NCBI RefSeq assembly: GCF_900444995.1
Contig: NZ_UAPQ01000001.1
Span: 124,001 to 188,000 of the forward strand
Length of the DNA: 64,000 bases
Source: Actinomyces bovis
GTDB lineage: Bacteria > Actinomycetota > Actinomycetes > Actinomycetales > Actinomycetaceae
Direction of reading: 5' to 3'
Positions 34,787 through 43,251 of this stretch are shown here, piece by piece. Position 1 is the first letter of the stretch; every line of letters starts with the position of its first letter. Both the position numbers and the translations under genes were made by a program. Below the pieces are notes generated by a model that searched no databases, was not told the DNA's origin, and saw only the letters and a program-made list of their open reading frames with translations.

Positions 34787-35574
34787 TCGACGGCGCCGCC
34801 AAAGCGCCGCTCCCGGTTGGCGTATGCGCCGCAGGCCTTCCACAGCTCCCGGCGGTCAAAGTCGGGCCAGGCTAGGTCTGAGAAGTAGAACTCGGCGTAA
34901 GCAGACTCCCACATGAGGAAGTTGCTGCTGCGCTGCTCCCCGCCGGTGCGAATAAACAGGTCCACATCGCGCATATTGGGGGCGTACAGGTAGCGGGAGA
35001 TTGTGGCCTCGTTGACGGCTGAGGCCTTCAAGCGTCCGGCGGCGACGTCGGCGGCGATGGCGCGTGTGGCATCGGCAATCTCCGCCCGGCCGCCATAGTT
35101 AATGCACATATTCAGGGTCATGCGGGTGTTGCCTGCGGTGAGTTCCTCAGCGGCGCGCAACTCAGACAAAACGGACTTCCACAGTCGGGGTGTGCGTCCC
35201 ACCCAGCGCACGCGCACCCCCCAATCGTTGAGCTGGTCGCGTTGGCGGCGCAGGGTGGTGCGAGTAAAGCCCATGATGAAACGCACCTCAGCAGGTGACC
35301 GCTTCCAGTTCTCGGTGGAGAAGGCGTAGGCGCTCAGCTCCTTAACGCCGAGCTCAACAGCTCCAGCAGCCACATCCATAAGAGTGGCTTCCCCCACCTT
35401 GTGGCCCTCAGTCCTCGGTAGCCCCCGCCGGTTGGCCCAGCGGCCATTGCCGTCCATCACCACGGCCACATGCGCGGGCAGGGTCGCAGGGTCCAGGGCT
35501 GGCGGACGGGCACCAGAGGGATGCGACGGTGGGTCCTGGTAGACAGGTGCCGGGGCACCGGAGTGTAAGTCCAT
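34765..35574 (-). CDS. uppS: Isoprenyl transferase, undecaprenyl-diphosphate synthase type
   Basis: This cis-prenyltransferase makes the long isoprenoid carrier for peptidoglycan and other envelope sugars. It shows HVAVVMDGNGRWANRRGLPR with the catalytic Asp, FSTENWKRSPAEVRFIM, and the C-terminal DVDLFIRTGGEQRSSNFLMW. It starts one base after the recO stop, which suggests an operon recO-uppS. Its 269 residues are normal. Confidence 0.94.
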   Translation of the reverse strand: MDLHSGAPAPVYQDPPSHPSGARPPALDPATLPAHVAVVMDGNGRWANRRGLPRTEGHKVGEATLMDVAAGAVELGVKELSAYAFSTENWKRSPAEVRFIMGFTRTTLRRQRDQLNDWGVRVRWVGRTPRLWKSVLSELRAAEELTAGNTRMTLNMCINYGGRAEIADATRAIAADVAAGRLKASAVNEATISRYLYAPNMRDVDLFIRTGGEQRSSNFLMWESAYAEFYFSDLAWPDFDRRELWKACGAYANRERRFGGAVDQVTGKG

Positions 35575-35575
35575 C

Positions 35576-36325
35576 TCAGGACCTTTCGACTAGGGCTAAG
35601 GAGCGCAGGCGGCGCTCCAGATGCCAGGTTAGGTAGGCGGAGACCAGGCTAGATGCTTGGGAGCGGGCACGGATGCTAGAGACATCGGCCACCGCCCAGT
35701 CACCGGAGAGCAAGGCCCCCAGCAAAACCATGCTTTCGGGCTCCACCTCAACGCTGCCTGCGGGCCGACAGGCAGCACAAACGGCCCCACCGACCTGCAC
35801 CTGGAAACTCGTATGAGGGCCGGGGGCGCCACAGCGCGCACAGTCAAAGCAAGAAGGTGCCCAACCAGCCAGAGCTAGCGCGCGCAGCAAGTAGGAATCC
35901 AACACGAGTCCTGGGGCGTGACGGCGTCGGGCCAAAGCATGCAGGGCCCCGTAGAGGAGCAGGAACTGCTGCGAGGTGTCGGCGGTGTCTAAGTCAGCGT
36001 CGTCCTCGGTGAGGCGTTCGGCGGTCTCCACCATGGTGGAGGCACAGGTGAAGGCGCTGTAATCGGAGGTCAGGGCGCGGGCAAAGGGCGTGATGGTCTC
36101 CACCTGGGTGACCACGTCCAAACTGCGCCCCCGGTGAAGTTGCACATCCACCATGGTGAAGGGCTCCAGGCGCGCACCAAAGCGAGAAGTCGTGCGACGC
36201 ACCCCTTTGGCGACGGCGCGGACCTGCCCGTGGGCGCGGGTCAGCAGCACTATGATGCGGTCGGCCTCACCAAGTTTGTAGGTGCGCAGCACCACCGCCT
36301 CGTCACGGTAGAGGGGAATGGGCAC
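35576..36325 (-). CDS. recO: DNA repair protein RecO
   Basis: This is a recombination mediator loading RecA with RecFR. The N-terminal OB fold begins [20 protein letters not shown], and the C-terminal zinc finger is [13 protein letters not shown] with CAACRP. Length is 249 residues. It precedes uppS by one base and lies downstream of leuA on the same strand, separated by a hairpin that could end leuA transcription. Confidence 0.93.
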   Translation of the reverse strand: MPIPLYRDEAVVLRTYKLGEADRIIVLLTRAHGQVRAVAKGVRRTTSRFGARLEPFTMVDVQLHRGRSLDVVTQVETITPFARALTSDYSAFTCASTMVETAERLTEDDADLDTADTSQQFLLLYGALHALARRRHAPGLVLDSYLLRALALAGWAPSCFDCARCGAPGPHTSFQVQVGGAVCAACRPAGSVEVEPESMVLLGALLSGDWAVADVSSIRARSQASSLVSAYLTWHLERRLRSLALVERS

Positions 36326-36348
36326 GGGCCGATCCTCTCACCTACGCC

Positions 36349-36396
36349 GGGCGGCCAGCAGCCTGACGCGCGGGGTGTACTGGCCGCTGACCGCCC
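36349..36396 (-). terminator. Hairpin between leuA and recO
   Basis: Bases 36349-36359 pair with 36386-36396 as a 6-bp stem, one mismatch and a further 4 bp, with a 26-nt loop. There is no U-run. It would follow leuA on the minus strand. A weak candidate only. Confidence 0.4.
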
Positions 36397-36421
36397 AGGT
36401 CCAGCAGGCATATGCCCTGGC

Positions 36422-38203
36422 TCAGCGCAGGGCGCGGTTGACGGCTGAGATTACCGCTTTGAAAGAGGCCGTGGTGATGGAGGGATCGATGCCCACGCCC
36501 CACAGGATCTGCCCGCCGACTTCACATTCCACGTAGGCAGCCGCGCGGGCGTCCCGGCCGGTGCTCAGGGCGTGCTCTGCGTAGTCCAGCACGCGCAGGC
36601 TTAAGCCCAGGGTCTCCAAGGCGGTGACAAAGGCGTCAAGTGGACCAGAGCCTAAGGCGGTGAGGAGCTTCTTCTCGCCGTTATCGGTCAAAGTAACGGT
36701 GAGCACTGATTCTTCGCCGTCGCCTGCGGAAGTGAGGGTAGCTCCCTTGAGGGCAAAGCGCCCCCAGGTCCCCAGCCCAGCCTCCGGCGCGGCCTTGGCG
36801 GGCAAGTACTCGTCCGTGAAGATGGTCCACAGCTGGTCTGCTGCAACCTCCCCGCCGTAGGTGTCTGTGTGGCGCTGGATAATGCGGGAGAACTCGATTT
36901 GCAGGCGGCGCGGCAGGTCCAGGTTGTGGGACTGCTTGAGCAGGTAGGAGACCCCGCCTTTGCCGGACTGGGAGTTGACGCGCACCACGGCCTCGTAGGA
37001 GCGGCCAACGTCATGCGGGTCGATGGGCAGATAGGGCATCTGCCAAGGCACGGCTAACTCTGCAGCAGCGGCGTCCAGACCCTGCGCCTTCTTAGCTTCT
37101 ACGGCGGCAGCGCGGGCTACGAAGCCCTTCTTGATGGCGTCCTGGTGGGAGCCGGAAAAGGAGGTGTAGACGAGTTCGCCGGAGTAGGGGGTGCGTGGGG
37201 GCACATCCATCTGGGTGGCCCGCTCCACCACGCGGCGCAACTCATCTAGGTCGGACAGGTCTAGCATCGGGTCCACGCCCTGGCTCATGAGGTTTAGTGC
37301 CAGAGTCACCAGGTCCACATTGCCTGTGCGTTCACCGTGCCCAAAGAGGCAGCCTTCCACGCGGTCTCCACCGGCCAGCAGTCCCAGCTCGGCGGCGGCC
37401 ACACCGGAACCCCGGTCATTGTGGTTGTGCAGGGATAGGCAGACGTGCTCGCGGTGTGAGAGGTTGCGGCTCATCCATTCGATCTGGTCGGCGTAAACAT
37501 TGGGGGTAGCGCGCTCCACGGTGGCGGGTAGGTTCAAAATGATCTCGCGGCCTGCCTCGGGCTGCCAGGCAGCCATAACCGCCTCGCAGACCTCTAGGGC
37601 GTACTCCCGCTCCGTATCCACGAAGATCTCCGGGGAGTACTCGTAGCCGAAGATCGTGTCATCCCCCAGGATCTTTTCCGCGCGGGCCATGACCATGCGG
37701 GTGCCGTCGGCGGCCAGGTCACGGATCTGGGCTTGATCCATGCGGAAGACCACGTCCCGGAACAGCGGAGACAGGGCGTTGTACAGGTGCACGGTGGCGC
37801 GGTGGGCGCCCACCAGGGCATCCATGGTGCGGTCGATCAGGTCCTCACGGGACTGGGTGAGCACGGAGATAGTGACGTCCTCGGGGATGGCCCCGTCGTC
37901 GATTAGGGAGCGCACAAAGTCGTAGTCGGTCTGGGAGGCGGCGGGAAAGCCAACCTCGATCTCCTTGAAGCCGATGCGCACTAGTAGGTCAAAGATGGCC
38001 CGCTTGGCAGCGGCATCCATGGGCTCAATCAGGGACTGGTTGCCATCGCGCAGGTCGGTGGACAGCCAACGGGGTGCCTTGCTGAGGTGCTTGTTGGGCC
38101 AAGTGCGGTCGGGCAGGTCGGTGGTGACGGTATCCCGGAAAGGCCGGTATTTGGCAAAGGGCATGCCTGAGGGCTGCTGGGGGGCGGGGAGGGCGGTACG
38201 CAT
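36422..38203 (-). CDS. leuA: 2-isopropylmalate synthase
   Basis: The enzyme condenses acetyl-CoA and 2-oxoisovalerate, committing carbon to leucine. It is the long actinobacterial type (593 residues). The TIM barrel begins PRWLSTDLRDGNQSLIEP, with IGFKEIEVGFPAASQTD and LSLHNHNDRGSGVAA as metal and substrate sites. A C-terminal regulatory domain that senses leucine follows (residues about 440-593). ACAGGAGAACCCT precedes the ATG. The upstream region contains a leucine-rich leader ORF and an attenuator-like hairpin, so leucine availability likely controls it. Confidence 0.95.
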   Translation of the reverse strand: MRTALPAPQQPSGMPFAKYRPFRDTVTTDLPDRTWPNKHLSKAPRWLSTDLRDGNQSLIEPMDAAAKRAIFDLLVRIGFKEIEVGFPAASQTDYDFVRSLIDDGAIPEDVTISVLTQSREDLIDRTMDALVGAHRATVHLYNALSPLFRDVVFRMDQAQIRDLAADGTRMVMARAEKILGDDTIFGYEYSPEIFVDTEREYALEVCEAVMAAWQPEAGREIILNLPATVERATPNVYADQIEWMSRNLSHREHVCLSLHNHNDRGSGVAAAELGLLAGGDRVEGCLFGHGERTGNVDLVTLALNLMSQGVDPMLDLSDLDELRRVVERATQMDVPPRTPYSGELVYTSFSGSHQDAIKKGFVARAAAVEAKKAQGLDAAAAELAVPWQMPYLPIDPHDVGRSYEAVVRVNSQSGKGGVSYLLKQSHNLDLPRRLQIEFSRIIQRHTDTYGGEVAADQLWTIFTDEYLPAKAAPEAGLGTWGRFALKGATLTSAGDGEESVLTVTLTDNGEKKLLTALGSGPLDAFVTALETLGLSLRVLDYAEHALSTGRDARAAAYVECEVGGQILWGVGIDPSITTASFKAVISAVNRALR

Positions 38204-38294
38204 AGGGTTCTCCTGTGGCTGCTGACTTTGGCTCCAGGCCCGCTGTGGCAGCTATGCCGCAGGACGGGCCGGGTGTGGCCGGCACGACGAGTCA

Positions 38295-38334
38295 GCCGCG
38301 GTCGGGGTGCCAGCCTGTCAGGCCCCGCCGCGGC
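38295..38334 (-). promoter_or_regulatory. Attenuator-like hairpin of the leuA leader
   Basis: On the minus strand GCCGCGG (38334-38328) and GGGG (38326-38323) pair with CCCC (38307-38304) and CCGCGGC (38301-38295). The first arm lies in the Arg-Arg-Gly codons directly after the triple Leu run of the leader peptide, as expected if a stalled ribosome changes the fold. A second hairpin nearer leuA lies at about 38239-38270. Confidence 0.5.
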
Positions 38335-38365
38335 GACTAAGCAGCAGGCTCGCCGTCGCTCGCAT
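38318..38365 (-). CDS. leuL: leuA leader peptide, 15 residues
   Basis: This ORF is too short for usual gene finding. It reads ATG-CGA-GCG-ACG-GCG-AGC-CTG-CTG-CTT-AGT-CGC-CGC-GGC-GGG-GCC-TGA, that is MRATASLLLSRRGGA. Three Leu codons in a row followed by a GC-rich hairpin are the hallmark of leucine attenuators. It lacks a Shine-Dalgarno and starts seven bases after a plausible -10 box, so it may be translated from a leaderless mRNA. An in-frame GTG at 38389 is an alternative start. It lies 115 bases upstream of leuA. Confidence 0.6.
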   Translation of the reverse strand: MRATASLLLSRRGGA

Positions 38366-38372
38366 AACAGTG

Positions 38373-38402
38373 ACCGTATCGTGAATCACGACGTCGTGTC
38401 AG
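38373..38402 (-). promoter_or_regulatory. Candidate leuA promoter
   Basis: On the minus strand the -35 element CTGACA (38402-38397) is followed by 18 bases and the -10 element TACGGT (38378-38373). The leader ATG begins seven bases later, consistent with a leaderless leader peptide. Confidence 0.45.
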
Positions 38403-38566
38403 GTGGTTCGCAGTGTGGACGGATAGCTAGCTGCCAGCACTACCTGCCTGAGGCGCTCAGAAGACGGCGACGCCGTAGCGATGGCTGCGCACGCAGATGG
38501 TCTGCTCGCGCAGCAAGAAGGCGAGTTCACTGTGTGGGCAGGCGGTGACCGCGCCAGCGTGGACAG

Positions 38567-41500
38567 TTAGCTCAGCTTCGGCACCAAGGACCCGCCAGAC
38601 CTGGTCCCAACGGGCTCGGGGACTCTCATCACGCGGCCCAAGCACGCGCACTCGGGGGCTCGGAACACTGACACTGCTGCGCCACTCTTGCAGACAATCC
38701 CCCAGGTTTGCAGGTCACCATGCTGGACCGTCACTGGCAATCCCGCTGCGGTCAGGGCTGCACGCAGTAATGGATGCAGCGAATCCTCTGCCACCAGTTC
38801 GATCGCGGTGCCCGCAAGGGCAGCGGCGCAGATAATTCGCACCAGGTCAGCCTCATTGGTGCCGCAAGAGGCACGCACCAGTGCTGGTCCCGCTGGCTGA
38901 TAGCGCAGCACTGCCCGCTCACCGGCAGCAGTTGGCAGTGGCGCCTCGACGCCGTAGCGCTCGTCCCAGGCTTCAGCGTCAGCCGCCAGTGCCTCGTGTA
39001 GGAAGAGCGTGTCGTCGTGGCTGAGGCGGGAGCGGACGGCGTCGTAGATGCGCGAGACGCGCGTGTCCAGGCGCGAGCGCAGGCCCTCTCCCCCACCGCG
39101 GCGCTCGGGCTTGGTATCCGCCGGGATCACCTCGCCCAGACTCAACAGGTGGTTGGGGCCATCTGCCTTAGCCAACCCGCCGATCGCTGGCAGGCCGCCA
39201 CCAAAAGGCTGTCTGCCGACGGTGGTGGCGGCCGCACTGCGGTTGATGTACAGGCTCGGGGCTTTGACCTCTTTAAGCCACAGCTCGTGTTCGGTCGGGT
39301 CCAGACTGTGCAGCACCGCCAGTGGCCCTGCCCCCGGCGCGTTGACGGCCGCAATCGCTTCAGCCAGGGTTTCCACTCGCATAACGCCTAGCACGGGGGC
39401 GCTGTGCTCTGAGAGGTGGAACTCGCTGCCAGCTTTGACCTGGGCGCGTACACCAGGCCGCCACAGGCCACCGCCTAGATCTTCTGGGCGCAAAACCCAG
39501 TGCTCACCTTCAGCGAGCTCAGTCAGGGCTGCCGGGAGCGGTTCCGCTGCAGTCAAGGGGCCGAGCTCAGTGCCGGGCTGTTCGGCTTTGCCTACCCACA
39601 GGGAGGCTGTCGCGTCCACCACGTCCTTGGCGATGCGTGGGTTGGAGCCAGCTTTGCCTACCAGTACCAGCAGGCTGGTGGCGCAGCCCGCCTGGCCCGC
39701 ATGAGCAAAGGCCGAGGCGACGACGTCGCGCACCGCTCGGGCGGGGTCAGCGGAGGCGGTGACCACAAAGCTATTGCGCCCCCGCAGCCGAGCGCGCAGG
39801 TCCAGGTCCGGTTTCCAGGAACGCAGGAGCTTGGCGGTACGGGCCGAGCCAATCAGCAGCACGCGCTCTACGTGCCGGTTGGTCAGAACTGCGCGCGAGG
39901 CGGCGTCGTCGACGGCGGCGAGGGCTAGGACCTCCTGGGGCACTCCGGCGTCGTAGAAGGCTCGCAGTAGCTCTGCGGCGCAGCGGCGTGCCGCCGGAGA
40001 GGGTTTGAGGACGGCAGCGCCTCCAGCGGCTAGCACGCCCGCTACTTCCGCCGCCGGCACAGACAATGGCGAGTGGCTTGAGGTAGCGATTGCGGTCAGT
40101 GCCGCCATCTGGAACTGGCTCATGGGGCTGCAGGCGCCCTGTTCTAATTCCCGCGCCAACTGGGCCTGGTACCTGCACATGACGGTGGCCCGGTTCACCT
40201 CCCGCTCAGCCCAGCTGAGCACCATGCCGGTCTCGGAGGCCAGCACTTCCAGCAACTCAGCGCGGCGGGAATCGATGAGCATAGCCGCCTGCTCAAGGAT
40301 TGCTGCGCGCTCCGGGGCAGGGCGGACCCGCCAAAATGGGGCGCTGCGCGCTAGGCCGCCAAGGAGCTTCTCGACGGCGCCGGGGGCCGCCAGCTCCGCC
40401 CGGTTTTTATCCACCTCCGCTACACCGCGCTCACTGCCGGAGGCGAGTTGACTGGCCTGCAGGACCTCGGGGCTGGGGGCCTCTGGGCGAATGGCGCCTG
40501 CGGGGGCGGACTGCGGCTTAGCCTCAAGGTCCAGCCCGGCTAGGTCTTCCAGCAGCCGGGCACCGTTGCGAGTGACGGCTTGCGGCAAACGGGTGGGGGC
40601 GGTGGAGCCGCCGAGGACCCCTTCGGGGGCAGCGTGGAGCCAACCAATGACATGTGGGACCAGGGTTTCGGGCTCACCGGGGACCGCAATCGGCTGGAGC
40701 CAGCCAAGGTCACCTAGGTCTAGGCGCAGAATCTCTGCCACGCCTGCGGGTGTCCCCGCCATAAGTTCTTGACGCGGCAGCAGTCCGGTTGGCAGGTTGC
40801 GTGAGGCAGCTAGTTCATGCACAAAGGCGGTGGCGGAGAGCGTGCCGGTTGCCAGTGACAGCAACAGCGCGCTGCTGCGTTGCTGGCTGAGCGCCCAATC
40901 CAATACCCGCAGTCCTTCGCGGCCCATGCACACGCGTGGCCGCGCACTGCTGAGGGTCTCAGCTTCCGCGTGGTCGTCATCTGCGGGATGGGGCTGCAAC
41001 CCTTGGTTGGTGTCCCCAATCGTTGGCAGATCTAGCAGCAGGCGCAGGCGCAGCGGTTCTCCACCTGCTGCGGCCCGTTGGTCAGACCAGTCTGAAAGTC
41101 GCCGCAGGGCAGCCAAAGCGCCCGGCGCGGAGGCTGGCAGTGCTAGCCCAGCTGGGCAGGCTGAGAGTTCCTGTTGGTCAAGCGCCGCCATGAGGGCGTC
41201 TGCCACTAGGGCCACGTCGGCCTGTCCGGCCTCAAAACTGAGCCGCTTAGACAGCGTCTGGGCGTGGCGCAGCAGCGGGGTCAGCACACGATGGGCCTCA
41301 GCTTTGGCGCTAGTCATACCCCACTTGGCTGCGGGGCGAATGATGGCAGTCAGCGGCACCGTCAGGCATTCCATACCCTCCAGCTCAAGCAGGGAGCTAA
41401 CTGCTTCCCGGCGGGTGGCGGCCTGTTTGCTACCTAGGGCGGCGCCAGCCAACAGCACTAAATCCGGCGTCTTACCTGCCCCACGAGCGCGAGCAAGGGC

Positions 41501-41935
41501 GCGCGGGGCATTGGCGGGATCCACGATGATGGAGTCGCCAATGAGCTCCTGGACTCCTCTGCGGGCCAGGATATGCGCGGTTTTGGGCGCAAAACGGGAG
41601 GTCATCTTCCCTAGGCCTAGGGCGCCTGCCAGTCGTGAGGATAAGACGTCTGGGCGCTGGCCGGACAGGCGGGACAGGGCTTTGGCGGAGGCTTCGGCGT
41701 CGTAGGCCCCAATTACCTGGTCAAGAAACCTGGTTGTGAAGATGAGGCCTTCTCGGTCGTCTAACAGCTCGGCCAGCAGCCGATAGGTACGGCGGCCAGG
41801 AAGCTTGGCGCATTCCTGCGCCCAGCCCTCCGCCAGCTTCAGAGCCCTCCCCGCGGCTTGCCACATCTCATCTGGGCAACGGTGCGCCGCCTCTGGGTGC
41901 GCTCGCGAAGCTGACTCGGTCTCTGGGTGCGGCAT
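38567..41935 (-). CDS. putA: PutA-like bifunctional proline/P5C dehydrogenase homologue, frameshifted and with altered active sites
   Basis: The overall plan is that of bifunctional proline dehydrogenase / glutamate-semialdehyde dehydrogenase: an N-terminal PRODH region (about residues 20-480) and an ALDH-like part (about 510-1000). Many scaffold blocks match (LSDWSDQRAAAGG, RQPFGG, FHLSEHSAPVLGVM). But PRODH active-site motifs are replaced, the ALDH Glu in the GGKN-type site is Arg (ARLRGRNS), and the catalytic Cys block reads HAGQAGCATSL in place of HAGQKCSAASL. The start at 41935 (MPHPETES) has AGGAG. The true C-terminus appears in another frame (to 38457), lost through one missing C near 38654-38658. 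Either a pseudoenzyme or a decaying gene. Confidence 0.75.
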   Translation of the reverse strand: MPHPETESASRAHPEAAHRCPDEMWQAAGRALKLAEGWAQECAKLPGRRTYRLLAELLDDREGLIFTTRFLDQVIGAYDAEASAKALSRLSGQRPDVLSSRLAGALGLGKMTSRFAPKTAHILARRGVQELIGDSIIVDPANAPRALARARGAGKTPDLVLLAGAALGSKQAATRREAVSSLLELEGMECLTVPLTAIIRPAAKWGMTSAKAEAHRVLTPLLRHAQTLSKRLSFEAGQADVALVADALMAALDQQELSACPAGLALPASAPGALAALRRLSDWSDQRAAAGGEPLRLRLLLDLPTIGDTNQGLQPHPADDDHAEAETLSSARPRVCMGREGLRVLDWALSQQRSSALLLSLATGTLSATAFVHELAASRNLPTGLLPRQELMAGTPAGVAEILRLDLGDLGWLQPIAVPGEPETLVPHVIGWLHAAPEGVLGGSTAPTRLPQAVTRNGARLLEDLAGLDLEAKPQSAPAGAIRPEAPSPEVLQASQLASGSERGVAEVDKNRAELAAPGAVEKLLGGLARSAPFWRVRPAPERAAILEQAAMLIDSRRAELLEVLASETGMVLSWAEREVNRATVMCRYQAQLARELEQGACSPMSQFQMAALTAIATSSHSPLSVPAAEVAGVLAAGGAAVLKPSPAARRCAAELLRAFYDAGVPQEVLALAAVDDAASRAVLTNRHVERVLLIGSARTAKLLRSWKPDLDLRARLRGRNSFVVTASADPARAVRDVVASAFAHAGQAGCATSLLVLVGKAGSNPRIAKDVVDATASLWVGKAEQPGTELGPLTAAEPLPAALTELAEGEHWVLRPEDLGGGLWRPGVRAQVKAGSEFHLSEHSAPVLGVMRVETLAEAIAAVNAPGAGPLAVLHSLDPTEHELWLKEVKAPSLYINRSAAATTVGRQPFGGGLPAIGGLAKADGPNHLLSLGEVIPADTKPERRGGGEGLRSRLDTRVSRIYDAVRSRLSHDDTLFLHEALAADAEAWDERYGVEAPLPTAAGERAVLRYQPAGPALVRASCGTNEADLVRIICAAALAGTAIELVAEDSLHPLLRAALTAAGLPVTVQHGDLQTWGIVCKSGAAVSVFRAPECACLGRVMRVPEPVGTRSGGSLVPKLS

Positions 41936-42090
41936 GGGGGCTCCTGGACGCTCGCTGCGGTATGAGCTAAGTCTGCCCGAGCCTGGCACGCAATGCAGTT
42001 ATTTACCGGCACGTGCCGTGAGTTACTCGACTGGCATGGTGCGCCGGCTCAGGCGAGCATCGGCGAGCTCACGGCAGACCGAATGCTCGC

Positions 42091-43251
42091 TTAGAACCCC
42101 AGCTTGGCCAGGGCTTTAGGGTCAGACTGCCAGTCTTTAGCGGTGCGCACATGCAGATCTAGGTAGACCTTGCGGCCCAACAGTTCCTCAATGCCTTGGC
42201 GCGCACGCACGCCCACCTCCTTAAGACGGGCGCCCCCACGACCGATCACAATGGCTTTCTGGGAGTCGCGCTCCACATAGAGGCTGACGCGCACTTGCAG
42301 ACGCTGCCCGGCGCCCTTGATATGCCCGGCGGTTTCCTTGTCGGCAGGGTCCACCAATTCGTCCACCACCACGGCCAGGGAGTGGGGCAGCTCATCGCGT
42401 ACACCTTCTAGCGCAGCCTCGCGGACTAGCTCACCGATCATGACCTGTTGGGGCTCGTCGGTAATCTCCCCGGTGGGGTACAGCGGCGGTGAGGGTGGCA
42501 GATGCTTCATGAGCACTTCCTCAAGCACATCCACCTGCTTGCCGCGCTTGGCGGAGACGGGCACGATATCGGCCCAGTCCCCCAGGGCGTCTACAGCTAG
42601 CAGTTGCTTGGCTAGGGCCTCATGGGAGACGGTGTCCGCTTTGGTGACTACGGCAACCACGGGACGGCGTAGATCAGCTAGGTCGCGGGCAATGAAGCGG
42701 TCTCCGGGGCCAATTTTCTCGTTTGCGGGAATGCAGAAGGCGACCACGTCCACTTCGGTGAGGGTCTCGCGGACCAGGTCATTGAGGCGCTTGCCAAGAA
42801 GTGTCTTGGGGCGGTGCATGCCGGGGGTGTCCACCAGAACCAGTTGGGCGTTCTCTCGATGGATGATGCCGCGCACATTGTGGCGGGTGGTCTGAGGGCG
42901 GCCAGAGGTAATAGCTACCTTCTGCCCCACCATGGCATTGGTGAGTGTGGACTTGCCGGCATTGGGGCGTCCCACCAGGCAGGCAAATCCGGCCCGATAC
43001 CCCTCGGGGATAGCCGGAACAATCACCTGGGCGCGGGTGGAGTCCCAGTCACCAGGCTCCCAGTCGTCGTCCTCAGTGTCAGCGAAGTTGTCCTCAGCGC
43101 CCGGCGTCTGCGAGCCGCTGGCAGGCATGGGGCCTTCGGGGATGATGGGGAAGCCGTCGGCGTCGAACTCCACCAGCGGGGCGCCAGTCTTGCTCGCTTC
43201 CGCGGCGACGGCGTCGGTTGCTTCGGGCTGGGGGGCAGTTTGTTTAGTCAT
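42091..43251 (-). CDS. era: GTPase Era with acidic N-terminal extension
   Basis: This GTPase binds 16S rRNA and helps 30S assembly. The G domain has G1 GRPNAGKSTL, G3 DTPGMH, and G4 TKAD; the C-terminal KH domain has VIGRGGARLKEVG. The first 80 residues are acidic and low in complexity (NFADTEDDDWEPGDWD) and are not part of the usual core. I place the start at 43251, overlapping the corC-like stop by eight bases, with AAGAGG nine bases before; ATG 43260 is possible. The phoH-ybeY-corC-era order is widely conserved. Confidence 0.94.
   Translation of the reverse strand: MTKQTAPQPEATDAVAAEASKTGAPLVEFDADGFPIIPEGPMPASGSQTPGAEDNFADTEDDDWEPGDWDSTRAQVIVPAIPEGYRAGFACLVGRPNAGKSTLTNAMVGQKVAITSGRPQTTRHNVRGIIHRENAQLVLVDTPGMHRPKTLLGKRLNDLVRETLTEVDVVAFCIPANEKIGPGDRFIARDLADLRRPVVAVVTKADTVSHEALAKQLLAVDALGDWADIVPVSAKRGKQVDVLEEVLMKHLPPSPPLYPTGEITDEPQQVMIGELVREAALEGVRDELPHSLAVVVDELVDPADKETAGHIKGAGQRLQVRVSLYVERDSQKAIVIGRGGARLKEVGVRARQGIEELLGRKVYLDLHVRTAKDWQSDPKALAKLGF

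Noticed and set aside
40797-41705. 302-codon ORF on the plus strand inside putA
   Set aside because: Ser/Arg/Ala-rich composition with no motif; it is the antisense shadow of the PutA frame.
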